From positions 1 to 64,000 of the forward strand of contig NZ_FNGS01000006.1 in the NCBI RefSeq assembly GCF_900103285.1: a DNA stretch of 64,000 bases, written 5' to 3'. Shown in pieces: positions 26,371 to 34,841 of the stretch. The number at the start of each line of letters is the position of its first letter. Positions within the stretch are counted from its first letter, which is position 1. The DNA comes from Siphonobacter aquaeclarae (lineage in GTDB: Bacteria > Bacteroidota > Bacteroidia > Cytophagales > Spirosomataceae). A program made the position numbers and the translations under genes. The notes beneath the pieces were generated by a model. The model did not search any database. It had not been told where the DNA came from and saw only the letters and a program-made list of their open reading frames with translations.

Positions 26371-26602
26371 ATTTCCAGTGTTGATAGGCCTCGCGGAGGC
26401 AGTGCCCGCAGGGACGGTAGCCGTGTTGTATGGCTTCGTCTTCCGAAGAAAAAAACACCCGGTTGGCCCGTTTCATACGCTTTCCCGACGAGCAGCTCAG
26501 CAATCCGTAAATCTTCAGCCGGGCGTTCCCACCGAAGCGAATGGCCCCCGTCCGGATCAGACGCCGGACGGCAGAATCGGTGAGGGAGGGGTGAGAGAGC
26601 AT
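26357..26602 (-). CDS. Stand-alone Ada-type metal-binding domain protein
   Basis: An 81-residue protein corresponding to the N-terminal zinc domain of Ada. The block from KIYGLLSC through KRMKRANRVFF to GYRPCGHC aligns with the domain. Cysteines are C37, C65 and C68. The residue aligning with Ada C38, the methyl acceptor and fourth ligand, is Gly33, so phosphotriester repair by the known mechanism looks impossible. It may be a DNA-damage sensor or helper for AlkB, whose gene it overlaps by 14 bases. The separate AraC-OGT part of Ada lies 1.1 kb upstream. Confidence 0.8.
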   Translation of the reverse strand: MLSHPSLTDSAVRRLIRTGAIRFGGNARLKIYGLLSCSSGKRMKRANRVFFSSEDEAIQHGYRPCGHCLREAYQHWKYATF

Positions 26603-26607
26603 GGGAA

Positions 26608-26966
26608 CAGTTTATCGTTTTCAGTTTGCTGTTTTCAGTTGGGTTACCCAGCGCAGCCGCATTTACCGGGGTGGTTGAGCTCCGTCGAAACCACCCGGCG
26701 CAGGAGCAGGCACAAACCTCTCTTCCCGCCGTCCGTAGCATCCGCTACGGACTTTTTTTAATTGGCAGGCTGAGCCTGCCTCAGCCGTTTTTCCATTTTA
26801 CCGGATTGCAGGCAGCCTTTTATCAAATATTCAAAGATACTTTTCAATATACTCCTGCGCCGGGTGGTTTCGACAGAGCTCAACCACCCCGGTCGCGACG
26901 GCTGCACTGGGTAACCCAACTGTAAACAGAAAACTGTAAACAAAAAACCGCAAACCGAAAACTGCC
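26608..26966. repeat. Long nested palindromic element C2/D2
   Basis: The arms, about 26618-26706 and 26853-26940, are highly complementary over some 75 nt. From outside in they carry TTTTCAGTT words, GGGTTACCCAG plus GCAGCCG, then the D module (GGTGGTTGAGCT, CGTCGAAACC) and GGCGCAGGAG. Each D module is itself a GGTGGTT/AACCACC hairpin. The 146-nt core holds a perfect 9-bp hairpin (26731-26752, GTCCGTAGC/GCTACGGAC) with seven T, plus GGCAGGC/GCCTGCC at 26764. It abuts the oxygenase stop at 26967 and fills the 364-base gap; no gene is seen here. Confidence 0.88.
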
Positions 26967-27680
26967 TCAACTTTCCGCATCATGAAAAATCACCCCCAAC
27001 GCATACCGTTCACCGCTGCGTACTTCGCTGACGCCGTGTTTCATCGTGACGCGGTAGTAGCCGTTGCTGCCCTTTTCGGGCTTGAAGTTGGTGGTGAATA
27101 TGAGCAGATCGCCTTTGCCGGGTTGCAATACCGTCGCCTTGGACTGCGCGCGCGGTACCTGCTGAGTTAAGACAAACTCTCCTCCGGTAAAATCTTCGCC
27201 GGTCTGACTGAGTAAAAAGACCATCTGAAGCGGAAAGTATACTTCCCCGTACAAATCCTGGTGCAGGGTATTGAACCCGCCTTTGGTATATCGGAGAATC
27301 AGCGGGGTAGCTTTTTCCTGCCGGTTATCCCGGCATTCACGCAGCAGATCAGCGTGGACAGCCGGTACCTGCCGGTTGATTTTCAACGCCTCGAACCAGG
27401 TATTGGCAACCGGTGCAAGATGTTGATAGACAGCCGATCTCGCCGTTTGAATCAGGTCGGGCAGGGGATACGTAAAGTACTTGTATTCCCCTGCTCCGAA
27501 GCGGTAGCGTTCCATCACCACCGTCTTCCGGTACAAACCCGTGACGGCATAGGCGGCCTTGAGCGTTTCGCATTCTCCGTCTGACAAAATACCCGGAATC
27601 AGAGCGTATCCATGCCTGTGCAGGCTCTCCCGGGCGCCGTCCCAGTCGGCGCGCCGGATTCGTTCCAGTAAAGGACTCAT
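26967..27680 (-). CDS. 2OG-Fe(II) oxygenase in the alkylation-repair cluster
   Basis: A 237-residue prolyl-4-hydroxylase-like 2-oxoglutarate oxygenase. The double-stranded beta-helix core carries the Fe ligands H140 and D142 (LHQDLYG) and H215 (MKHGVS), with R225 in GERYALG as the 2OG-binding arginine. It is not an AlkB homologue. Its ATG overlaps the Ada stop codon by one base (TAATG), so it should be translated with Ada and made under alkylation stress. Substrate is unknown; a nucleic acid or protein target is inference from context. Its own stop is next to element C2/D2. Confidence 0.88.
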   Translation of the reverse strand: MSPLLERIRRADWDGARESLHRHGYALIPGILSDGECETLKAAYAVTGLYRKTVVMERYRFGAGEYKYFTYPLPDLIQTARSAVYQHLAPVANTWFEALKINRQVPAVHADLLRECRDNRQEKATPLILRYTKGGFNTLHQDLYGEVYFPLQMVFLLSQTGEDFTGGEFVLTQQVPRAQSKATVLQPGKGDLLIFTTNFKPEKGSNGYYRVTMKHGVSEVRSGERYALGVIFHDAES

Positions 27681-28525
27681 TACCCCTCCTGACTGATTTG
27701 AGCCCCTTCCCAGCCGATGATGGCCGTTTTACGGGTCGGTCCCCACATATAGCCGCCGAATTTGCCGGTCGACTGGATTACCCGGTGACACGGAATCAGA
27801 AACGCGACCGGATTACTGCCGATAGCCGTTCCGACGGCACGGGAAGCCTTCGGTCGACCGATCCGCTGCGCAATGTCTCCGTAGGTCGACAACCCGCCCA
27901 TCGGAATTTTTAAGAGGCTTTCCCACACTTTCAGCTGAAAATCAGTACCCTTCAGGTGCAGCTTGATTTCGGGAAGGCGGCTCCAGTCGTGCTGGAAAAT
28001 GAACAGGGCATTTTGTTGCAGCAGGTCCAGTTTCTGCTGGAAGGCGGCATTGGGGAACAATTCCCGAAGATGGATAAGAGCCTGTGTTTCATCGTCTTCG
28101 AAAGCCATATGACAGACGCCTTTGTCAGTGGAGGCGACAATCAGACTTCCGAACGGACTTTCCGCAAAGCTGTAGCGGATGGATAAGTTCCGCCCACCGT
28201 TTTTGTACTCGGCCGGCGTCATGCCTTCGATCTTCACGAAAAGATCGTGGAGGCGGCTGGTACTCGAAAGTCCCGTTTCAAAAGCCGCTTCCGACAGGGT
28301 AGCCCGACCCCGGAGCACGCTTTTGGCATGGTCCAGGCTGATATATTGAAGAAATTTCTTGGGGCTGGTCCCGGCCCACTCCGTAAACATACGCTGAAAG
28401 TGGGCCGGGCTCAGGTGTACATTCCCGGCGACTTCCTCCAGATCCGGTTGTTCCCGGAAATGCTCCTGGATGTAGTCAATTGCCCGGGCGATACGCTGGT
28501 AATCGAGAGATGCTTGTGTTTCCAT
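27680..28525 (-). CDS. ada: Ada-like AraC regulator fused to O6-alkylguanine-DNA methyltransferase
   Basis: A 281-residue protein with two domains. Residues about 8-108 are an AraC-type double HTH (AIDYIQEHFREQPDLEEVA through GMTPAEYKNGG). Residues about 115-281 are an O6-methylguanine-DNA methyltransferase with acceptor C246 in IPCHRV. The N-terminal zinc domain of classical Ada is missing here; a related stand-alone domain is encoded at 26357. It likely repairs O6-methylguanine and activates this cluster, though without the zinc domain the inducing signal is unclear. A CACCTTTG box lies 23 bases upstream. Confidence 0.92.
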   Translation of the reverse strand: METQASLDYQRIARAIDYIQEHFREQPDLEEVAGNVHLSPAHFQRMFTEWAGTSPKKFLQYISLDHAKSVLRGRATLSEAAFETGLSSTSRLHDLFVKIEGMTPAEYKNGGRNLSIRYSFAESPFGSLIVASTDKGVCHMAFEDDETQALIHLRELFPNAAFQQKLDLLQQNALFIFQHDWSRLPEIKLHLKGTDFQLKVWESLLKIPMGGLSTYGDIAQRIGRPKASRAVGTAIGSNPVAFLIPCHRVIQSTGKFGGYMWGPTRKTAIIGWEGAQISQEG

Positions 28526-28547
28526 GACTTTTTCTGTTTGGGTACGA

Positions 28548-28555
28548 CAAAGGTG
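28548..28555 (-). promoter_or_regulatory. Possible -7 box (CACCTTTG) of the ada operon
   Basis: The minus strand reads CACCTTTG, one mismatch from TAnnTTTG, 23 bases upstream of the ada ATG. An Ada-type activator site may lie just upstream, but I cannot identify one. Confidence 0.35.
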
Positions 28556-28603
28556 GGGGAGTTGTCGTTCCTAAAAAATCCGGAATATGCGGAGTTGGGG
28601 AAT

Positions 28604-28836
28604 CTGTTTTCGGTTTGCAGTTTTTGGTTTTCAGTTGGGGACGGGGATGGACCAATGGGCGTCGCAAAGGCTAAGCGCTCTCCCCGGTGGTTGAGCTACG
28701 TCGAAACCTCCGGCAGCCACCCATTTTTATTCCCAGCGTATTCGCCACGCTGGTTTCGACGTAGCTCAACCACCGGCTATGGCAGCCGGCCCGCCTTGCC
28801 CCCAACTGAAAACCAAAAACTGAAAACCGAAAACAG
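28604..28836. repeat. Nested palindromic element C3/D3
   Basis: The outer arms (28605-28640 and 28800-28835) are complementary over 36 nt with about two mismatches and consist of TTTTCGGTTTGCAG/TTTTCAGTT words. The inner D arms (28682-28711 and 28749-28776) carry GGTGGTTGAGCTACG and its inverse. The element ends 8 bases from the stop of the Gfo/Idh gene and occupies most of the 318 bases before ada, with no gene inside. Confidence 0.88.
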
Positions 28837-28843
28837 CCCCGCC

Positions 28844-29950
28844 TCACAACCTGATCTCCACCTTCTTCCCACTCCTCGCTGCCTCGTAAATCGCATCGAT
28901 GATTTTGAGGTCTTTGACACCTTCTTCTCCGTCAACGGGAACGGGCGCCTCTTTGCCCTGCAGGATGATACCCGCCATGCTATCCATTTGAAGGGTCTGG
29001 TGGGTAACAACCGGCTGATTCAGCTCTCCTTTGTGCGTACGCCCGCGGATAGGCCCGTAGCCCGTGGAGGGATTGAGCTCGGCAAAGCCTTTTTCACCGA
29101 CGAGGTAAAAGCGGTCGAGGTAGTTGAATGCGTACGTCGACAGGCACGAGGCCGTTACCCCGCTCGGAAAGCCCAACTGGAAGGTAATGGTTTCGTCTAC
29201 GCCTTCCTTGAATTTCACCGGGTCGGTCTTTGTTTCCTGTGCCGTGACCCAAATGGGATCTTCGCCGACCATGTACCGGGAGCCGTTAATGGAATACACG
29301 CCGATGTCCATCATCGATCCGCCGCCGGCCAGCTTCTTATTCAGTCGCCATTGGGTAGGATCCCCGATCTTGAAGCCGGATAATCCCTGGAAAAACTGGA
29401 TCTTCCCGAATTCCCCCGCTTTCCGCATCCGGATGATCTCGACAGTATGCGGCTCGAAGTGCATGCGGTAGCCTACGAGCAGTTTTACGCCGGCTTTTTT
29501 ACAGGCATCTACCATCTCCTGACCTTCTTTGGCATTGACCGCCATGGGTTTTTCGCAAATGGCATGTTTACCCGCTTTGGCTGTGCGGATGACGTGCTCG
29601 CGGTGCAGGCCGTTGGGCGTGATCACGTATACGGCGTCGATATCCGGGTTATCCTTGATTTTGTCGAAGTTCTCGTAGCTGTAGCAGTTTTTGTCGGGAA
29701 TACCATACTTGGTTTTCCAGGCTTCGATTTTAGCAGGCGTACCGCTGACGACGCCCACCAGTTTCGCCATTTTACAGGCCTGCATAGCCTCCGCGACACG
29801 GGTACCATAGCCGCCCAGGCCCATAATGGCCACGCGGAGGACGGGTCCGTCGTACGGCGCAGCACCGGCTTGTTCGCTTAAATAGGGAAGAAGCGGAAGC
29901 CCCGCGGCTGACGCGCCGAGCTTCTGCAGAAAATCTCTGCGGGTTTGCAT
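28844..29950 (-). CDS. Gfo/Idh/MocA-family oxidoreductase with Tat-like leader
   Basis: A 368-residue NAD(P)-dependent sugar or cyclitol dehydrogenase of the Gfo/Idh/MocA type. The N-terminus, MQTRRDFLQKLGASAAGLPLLP, has the twin-arginine pattern, so it is probably exported folded with its cofactor, as in glucose-fructose oxidoreductase. The Rossmann motif is IMGLGGYGTRVAEAM (about 42-56), and the catalytic lysine lies in ICEKPMAVN. The C-terminal domain has GGGSMMDIGVYSING. It stands alone, divergent from nothing close. The substrate cannot be inferred from its neighbours. Confidence 0.93.
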   Translation of the reverse strand: MQTRRDFLQKLGASAAGLPLLPYLSEQAGAAPYDGPVLRVAIMGLGGYGTRVAEAMQACKMAKLVGVVSGTPAKIEAWKTKYGIPDKNCYSYENFDKIKDNPDIDAVYVITPNGLHREHVIRTAKAGKHAICEKPMAVNAKEGQEMVDACKKAGVKLLVGYRMHFEPHTVEIIRMRKAGEFGKIQFFQGLSGFKIGDPTQWRLNKKLAGGGSMMDIGVYSINGSRYMVGEDPIWVTAQETKTDPVKFKEGVDETITFQLGFPSGVTASCLSTYAFNYLDRFYLVGEKGFAELNPSTGYGPIRGRTHKGELNQPVVTHQTLQMDSMAGIILQGKEAPVPVDGEEGVKDLKIIDAIYEAARSGKKVEIRL

Positions 29951-30045
29951 GGTTTTCGTGGTTTGAGGTTGTCCGGAAGAAGACCGGTTACCAAAAATGC
30001 GGATTTTTCCCGAAAGCTTCTACGTAAAATAACCTGCCAGTGGGT

Positions 30046-30801
30046 TCAGCGAAGTACTTTGAGCGTCAGGAGGTTGACGAGGGAAGAAGCGGTCAGCGCA
30101 GCCGCATACGCCGCCCAGATTGGTACGACGGGCAACAATAGCCCCGTCGCATACAGAAATACCGCGAATCCGAAGCCCGAACTTGCCATGCCGCGCAGGA
30201 TCCGGGCCGTTTGTTCCGGTCCCTGCTGAATATGGGTAAAAACCGCCAGCGAGGCCGTCATGATCGGAAACGGCGTCAGTAGCCCGCTCCAGACAGGCCC
30301 CGTCCAGGAAGCAATCTGCGTAATCGACGCGACGAAAAGCGTGGCGACCGCCATCCGCAACGGGATATCAAACCGGGGTGGAGGAGGAATATGCGCCGGT
30401 ACCGCCGGCCGGGGAAACTGCCAGTATACCAGCGCCATAACAGCGAGTAACAGCACAAACGCCAGGTGGATATTTCCCGGAAAATACTGCCCCGCCCATA
30501 ACCCGGCGATGACTACGCTGTAGCCGAGCATAAGGAGCGGAAACCAGCTCATCTTTCCGGCCAGCCGCGCATATAACCACGCGAAAAAGTAGGTTACCGA
30601 AGACCCGACAAGAGACCCCGTCGCCGACCGGGCCGCAAATGCCGGTCCCTGCTCCAGTGCCAGAAATATCGAAATAGGCCCTGCAATCCACGGAAAACCA
30701 CCTAACCAGCCACCGATGACATTACCCCAGCGCCGGGCGGCAAGCGTCACGCCGCCAATCAGCGAAGGCATCAGAATGAGCTTGATGAGGAGGGTAGACA
30801 T
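30046..30801 (-). CDS. Multispanning inner-membrane protein of unknown function
   Basis: A 251-residue hydrophobic protein with about seven or eight membrane segments, beginning MSTLLIKLILMPSLIGGVTLAARRWG and ending in a hydrophobic helix before LLTLKVLR. Glycine-rich helices (GNVIGGWLGGFPWIAGPIS) and a Pro-rich loop (PAVPAHIPPPP) near the middle stand out. I do not recognise a characterised family. The start at 30801 is chosen over an upstream extension of 20 charged residues that would overlap the preceding gene. It is the last gene of a tight minus-strand operon (OsmC, thyA, GNAT, this gene). Confidence 0.7.
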   Translation of the reverse strand: MSTLLIKLILMPSLIGGVTLAARRWGNVIGGWLGGFPWIAGPISIFLALEQGPAFAARSATGSLVGSSVTYFFAWLYARLAGKMSWFPLLMLGYSVVIAGLWAGQYFPGNIHLAFVLLLAVMALVYWQFPRPAVPAHIPPPPRFDIPLRMAVATLFVASITQIASWTGPVWSGLLTPFPIMTASLAVFTHIQQGPEQTARILRGMASSGFGFAVFLYATGLLLPVVPIWAAYAAALTASSLVNLLTLKVLR

Positions 30802-30805
30802 GCGG

Positions 30806-31246
30806 TCAGAGCGGTTTTTCGAGCCAGATGCGGTGCTGGTCGACCGTCGCCGCCGGCTCAAACCCGATGATTTGAAAGCCGTTTTTCAGCGCGAACCGGA
30901 GCATGGCCACATGCGTATTGCGGGTTTTGAACCGAAGTGACTCATACCCTTTGTCCCGGCACCAGTCTTCCATAAACTGCAAAAGTAACCCCGCCGCACC
31001 TGCCTGCCGGTGCGATTGCGCCACGCCGCCCATCCAGGAGTAAAAACTGCCGTCGGCCGACCGCTCATACCCGAGTTTGAACCCAACCGGCCGGTCGTTG
31101 TCGTACGCGATGAGTACCAGCGACCGCATCGATTCCCGGAACTGCTCTTCGTAGCGTTCCTTCGAATACGGCTGTACCAGTTCGGGTATGGCGGAGTAGA
31201 GGGCAATTACCTCGTCGAGGCTGCCCTCCCGGACGGTCAGAGGCAT
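30806..31246 (-). CDS. GNAT-family N-acetyltransferase
   Basis: A 146-residue GNAT-fold acetyltransferase. The acetyl-CoA segment is around VAQSHRQAGAAGLLLQFMEDWCRDKG (about 72-98), followed by the typical SLRFKTRNTHVAMLRFALKNGFQIIGFE end of the fold. The canonical Q/RxxGxG/A loop appears as RQAGAAG. The acceptor is unknown. It starts 5 bases before the thyA stop region and is followed after 4 bases by the membrane protein gene, so it is cotranscribed with both. Confidence 0.87.
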   Translation of the reverse strand: MPLTVREGSLDEVIALYSAIPELVQPYSKERYEEQFRESMRSLVLIAYDNDRPVGFKLGYERSADGSFYSWMGGVAQSHRQAGAAGLLLQFMEDWCRDKGYESLRFKTRNTHVAMLRFALKNGFQIIGFEPAATVDQHRIWLEKPL

Positions 31247-31251
31247 GGGTA

Positions 31252-32046
31252 TCAGACGGCGACCGGCGCCTTGATAGCCGGCCAGGGATCGTAGTTTTCG
31301 AGTTGAAAGTCTTCGTACCGGAACGCAAAAAGATCTGTCACGTCCGGATTGAGTTTCATGACGGGAAGCGCCCGCGGCTCACGCGATAGCTGCAGTTCCG
31401 CCTGCTCGAGGTGATTGAGGTACAGGTGGGTATCCCCGCCGGTCCAGATAAAATCACCGAGGCCGAGACCGGTCACCTGCGCGATCATCATCGTCAGCAA
31501 CGCATAGCTGGCAATGTTGAACGGCACACCCAGGAAGACATCTGCACTGCGCTGATACAGCTGGCAGGAGAGTTTATTGTCCGCCACATAAAACTGAAAC
31601 AGGGCATGGCAGGGCTGCAATGCCATCTGGCCGAGATCGGCCGGATTCCAGGCGGAAACGAGGATGCGGCGGGAGTCAGGAGACTTCCTCAGCAACTCCA
31701 CTACCTGCGTGATCTGGTCGATGACCTGCCCGTCCGGACCTTCCCAGCTGCGCCATTGCTTGCCGTATACCGGGCCGAGATCGCCGTTTTCGTCGGCCCA
31801 TTCGTCCCAGATACGGACGTTGTGTTCTTTCAGGTAGCCGATATTCGTATCGCCCTGCAAAAACCACAGCAATTCGTGGATGACCGACTTGAGGTGTACT
31901 TTCTTCGTCGTCACCAGCGGAAATCCCTCTGCAAGGTCAAACCGCATCTGATGTCCGAAAACCGAAAGCGTACCGGTGCCTGTGCGATCCGTTTTGCGCG
32001 CGCCGTCGGCCAGAATATGGCGGAGAAGATCCTGATATTGTTTCAT
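31252..32046 (-). CDS. thyA: Thymidylate synthase
   Basis: Makes dTMP from dUMP with methylenetetrahydrofolate, in the cytosol. The 264-residue protein matches E. coli ThyA in length. It has [18 protein letters not shown], the active-site cysteine C146 in [11 protein letters not shown], the dUMP-binding RS motif in [16 protein letters not shown] context, and the conserved ending [21 protein letters not shown]. It follows the OsmC gene by 3 bases. No dihydrofolate reductase gene (folA) is adjacent, although the two are often linked. Confidence 0.98.
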   Translation of the reverse strand: MKQYQDLLRHILADGARKTDRTGTGTLSVFGHQMRFDLAEGFPLVTTKKVHLKSVIHELLWFLQGDTNIGYLKEHNVRIWDEWADENGDLGPVYGKQWRSWEGPDGQVIDQITQVVELLRKSPDSRRILVSAWNPADLGQMALQPCHALFQFYVADNKLSCQLYQRSADVFLGVPFNIASYALLTMMIAQVTGLGLGDFIWTGGDTHLYLNHLEQAELQLSREPRALPVMKLNPDVTDLFAFRYEDFQLENYDPWPAIKAPVAV

Positions 32047-32049
32047 GCC

Positions 32050-32475
32050 TTAGGAAGGTTCAACGGTCACGGTATGGGTAATTTCAGCAGAAGGAGACAA
32101 CTGGGCGGTAGCCGAGCAGTACTTCTCCATCGATAGCTGAATGGCGCGCTGGGCTTTTTCAAGCGGGACATTGCCCTTGATCTGAAAATGCACGTTGATT
32201 TTCCGGAACGGGCTCATCTCTGTGCCTTCAATCTTCACCCGCTCGCCGGATACGCTCACGCGGAAATCGTCTACCTGAAGCCGCTGCTTTTTGAGGACGA
32301 GAATCACGTCAATGGCGGTGCAGCCGCCGAGACCCATCAATAACAACTCCATCGGGCGGGAGCCGGCGTTATGGCCGCCAACCGCTTCGGCAGCATCAAT
32401 CGACACGGGGATGGAGGAAGAACCCTGCGCCTGGAAATGAAACGCGTCATCAACGCGGACTAATTCTACTTTCAT
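32050..32475 (-). CDS. OsmC-family peroxiredoxin-like protein
   Basis: A 141-residue OsmC/Ohr superfamily protein. The two redox cysteines are at expected places: C52 in LMGLGGCTAID and C120 in EKYCSATAQ, with GGHNAGSRPMELLL preceding the first. It resembles the YhfA/OsmC-like subgroup rather than Ohr. It probably reduces organic hydroperoxides with a thiol donor. It is first in the operon with thyA, three bases upstream of it. The preceding 132 bases to the TPR gene hold no gene. Confidence 0.9.
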   Translation of the reverse strand: MKVELVRVDDAFHFQAQGSSSIPVSIDAAEAVGGHNAGSRPMELLLMGLGGCTAIDVILVLKKQRLQVDDFRVSVSGERVKIEGTEMSPFRKINVHFQIKGNVPLEKAQRAIQLSMEKYCSATAQLSPSAEITHTVTVEPS

Positions 32476-32607
32476 GTATCAATCGGATTAGCCGGGACGC
32501 CGGATCGCCGGACAAACTCACATACAAAATTAGGATTCTGTTCGAGCTTAACCCTGTGAGGCGGGCACGAATTTCAAGGGTAACGGCATTCCGGCGCGAA
32601 AGGTTTA

Positions 32608-34734
32608 CTAACCCGTCGGGCACTCGGTACTGCCCCTTCTGGGCGACGGGCGCCTGGCCTTCAGCGGCTTGCCTTTCGGGCCGGTGTATACCCGCGGCTC
32701 GGATTTGACGGGTTCCGGCGCGGGTGGCTCCGGAATCGCCTGGTAGTCAGGATACAACATCCATTCCTGGGGCTTTCCGGTATCGGCTGAGAGCGGGAAA
32801 CGGGGATTGCCTGGAAACGGGTATGGATTATACTGGTAATCAAAGAGATAAATGGTAATGTATCCGTCTTTGCTGTACTTCCGGGAAATAGCGTTCGGGG
32901 AAACATAATTCTCCGCCCGCAGGTACGATGCCCGCAATTGGAGTGAATCCGGAAACAGCTGGCGGTACATCCGGGCCCGGTTGAAGAGGAAGGAGCTATT
33001 GACGGAATCGAGCCGTATCGCCGTCGTAATGTAATAGTGCGCGTACTGAGGCTGCTTGTGGGCGGCATACAGGGCGCCGAGGTTGTTGATGGACGTCTTG
33101 CTCAGGTACGCCTCGTAATTACTGATCGCTTTTTCCTTTTCGTTGATGAGGCGGTAGACGTTCCCGATGTTATTCCGGAAATACCCCGTGGAGGTATCGA
33201 GCCGGGCCGCCCGCTGAAAGTCTGCCAGGGATTTGGCATAGTAGTTCCGGGCGTCGTTTTCCTTTTTATCGAATTCGGATTGAAGGCCTTTGTACGACTG
33301 CGCCACACCCCGGTTATTGAAGATCATGGCCACCTTCGGATACTTCATAATAAGGCTATCGTACCGGACGAGGGCCTCGCCGATGCGGTCGCCCTCCAGG
33401 TCGGTGATCGCCAGACCATTGTGTGCGTTGAGCTCCAGGGGATTAAGACGGATGGCGCGCCGGAAATCGTCCGCCGCATCGTCAAACTGTTGGATATTAA
33501 GCTGGAAATTACCCCGGTTGGTCAGCAATCCCGGATTATTAGGTTGAAACTTCAGCGCTTCGTTGACATTGCGGTGTGCGCTGGCAAAGTCGCCCGTACC
33601 CCGGTATGCTTCGCTGAGACCAGCGTATACGGCCGTTTCCCGGGGTTTGGTTTTCATCGCGTTTTCGAATTCGGGAATAGCCCGGGCATATTTTTTCAGA
33701 TTCAGCAACGTGAATCCGCGGCATAGGTAAAAGTCGGCAAAGTCCGGATTGGACGGGTTAATGAGATGCCCGGATGCTTCAAAGTCCTTCCAGGCTTCGG
33801 CATACCGCCCGAGCCGATACAGCGCCATGGCCCGGCCAAGGCGCGCCGGGGCGTAGGCCGTGTCATAGCTTACCGCCCGCTGGTACTGGATCAGGGCGCG
33901 GGCATCGAGTTGCTGGGCGAGCAGTACGTTTCCGATTCCGGCGGCGGCTTCTGCCGACCCCGGTTTGATCCGCTGTACCCGCTGGTAGGATTCGAGTGCC
34001 TGACCGTAGTTTCCCTGGCGGTAGTAGGTCTGCGCCAGCCCGAGGTGAGCGAGGTAACCTTCCCGACCGCCTTTTTCCAGGTATTCCTGAAAGCGGGCTA
34101 TGGCTTCTTCTTCCTGGCGAAGCGCGAGGTGCGTTTCACCGAGACAAAGCAATACCCGGATGTCAGCGCTATCATTTCTTGCCTGCTCAAACTGCCGGAG
34201 GGCTTCGTCCCAGCGGTTCTGCGCCGCGTATAACTGGCCCAGCGCCACCCGCGGCCGGGAGTCTCCCGCGGCATTGGCTCCCTGCTGAAGGTAGTTTTCG
34301 ATATGGGGATAGGCGTCGGGCAGCCTGGCCGAACGCCAGAGCGCCAGCGCCTGGTTGTAGAAAAGGGCTGTATTGTTGGCGCCATCCACCGGCGTCGTCC
34401 GGAAGTAATTAAGGGCTTCGTTATACCGACCGCGCTGGGCTTCGGCCAGTCCGCGTTGCAACCCCGCATTGGGAAAGGGCAGCGACCCCTGCAGCCAGCG
34501 GGCAGCCTGATCATAGTGACGCTGGGCCAGTTCCGCCTGCCCCAGGTTATAGCGGAGGGTATCTTTCGGTTGAACCCGGACGGCGCCACCGAGCAGCTGA
34601 CCGGCCCGGTCATACCGCCCTTTGCGGGCCAGCTCCACGGCCATGTTATTCACTTTCCGCAGCGAATCCGTTCGGTTGGATTGTGCCCAAACCGTCCCCG
34701 TCCAACAGCAAAACAGGAGCAAACGCAGTATCAT
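32608..34734 (-). CDS. Secreted tetratricopeptide-repeat protein
   Basis: A 708-residue protein with signal peptide MILRLLLFCCWTGTVWAQ, then roughly 15 TPR units (about residues 35-620), with clear matches such as ARALIQYQRAVSYDTAYAPARLGRAMALYRLGRYAEAW. The C-terminal 90 residues are Pro-rich and strand-like, ending in a basic segment, not recognised. TPR arrays are protein-protein scaffolds; export suggests a periplasmic or envelope role. The start at 34734 gives the signal peptide; the frame extends to 34776. It lies 107 bases after cca. Confidence 0.85.
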   Translation of the reverse strand: MILRLLLFCCWTGTVWAQSNRTDSLRKVNNMAVELARKGRYDRAGQLLGGAVRVQPKDTLRYNLGQAELAQRHYDQAARWLQGSLPFPNAGLQRGLAEAQRGRYNEALNYFRTTPVDGANNTALFYNQALALWRSARLPDAYPHIENYLQQGANAAGDSRPRVALGQLYAAQNRWDEALRQFEQARNDSADIRVLLCLGETHLALRQEEEAIARFQEYLEKGGREGYLAHLGLAQTYYRQGNYGQALESYQRVQRIKPGSAEAAAGIGNVLLAQQLDARALIQYQRAVSYDTAYAPARLGRAMALYRLGRYAEAWKDFEASGHLINPSNPDFADFYLCRGFTLLNLKKYARAIPEFENAMKTKPRETAVYAGLSEAYRGTGDFASAHRNVNEALKFQPNNPGLLTNRGNFQLNIQQFDDAADDFRRAIRLNPLELNAHNGLAITDLEGDRIGEALVRYDSLIMKYPKVAMIFNNRGVAQSYKGLQSEFDKKENDARNYYAKSLADFQRAARLDTSTGYFRNNIGNVYRLINEKEKAISNYEAYLSKTSINNLGALYAAHKQPQYAHYYITTAIRLDSVNSSFLFNRARMYRQLFPDSLQLRASYLRAENYVSPNAISRKYSKDGYITIYLFDYQYNPYPFPGNPRFPLSADTGKPQEWMLYPDYQAIPEPPAPEPVKSEPRVYTGPKGKPLKARRPSPRRGSTECPTG

Positions 34735-34841
34735 TCGGAGAGTGGATTGGCTGCGGCCGGCGTACGGCCGAGTCAAGCGAATAGTCTTCCGGGAACAGAA
34801 AAGCCGGTTGTAAAATTAACGGAATATCCAGACATCCGGAG

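Noticed and set aside
26731-26759. Intrinsic terminator on the plus strand inside element C2
   Set aside because: The hairpin and T run look right, but no plus-strand gene lies upstream; it is better read as part of the palindromic element.
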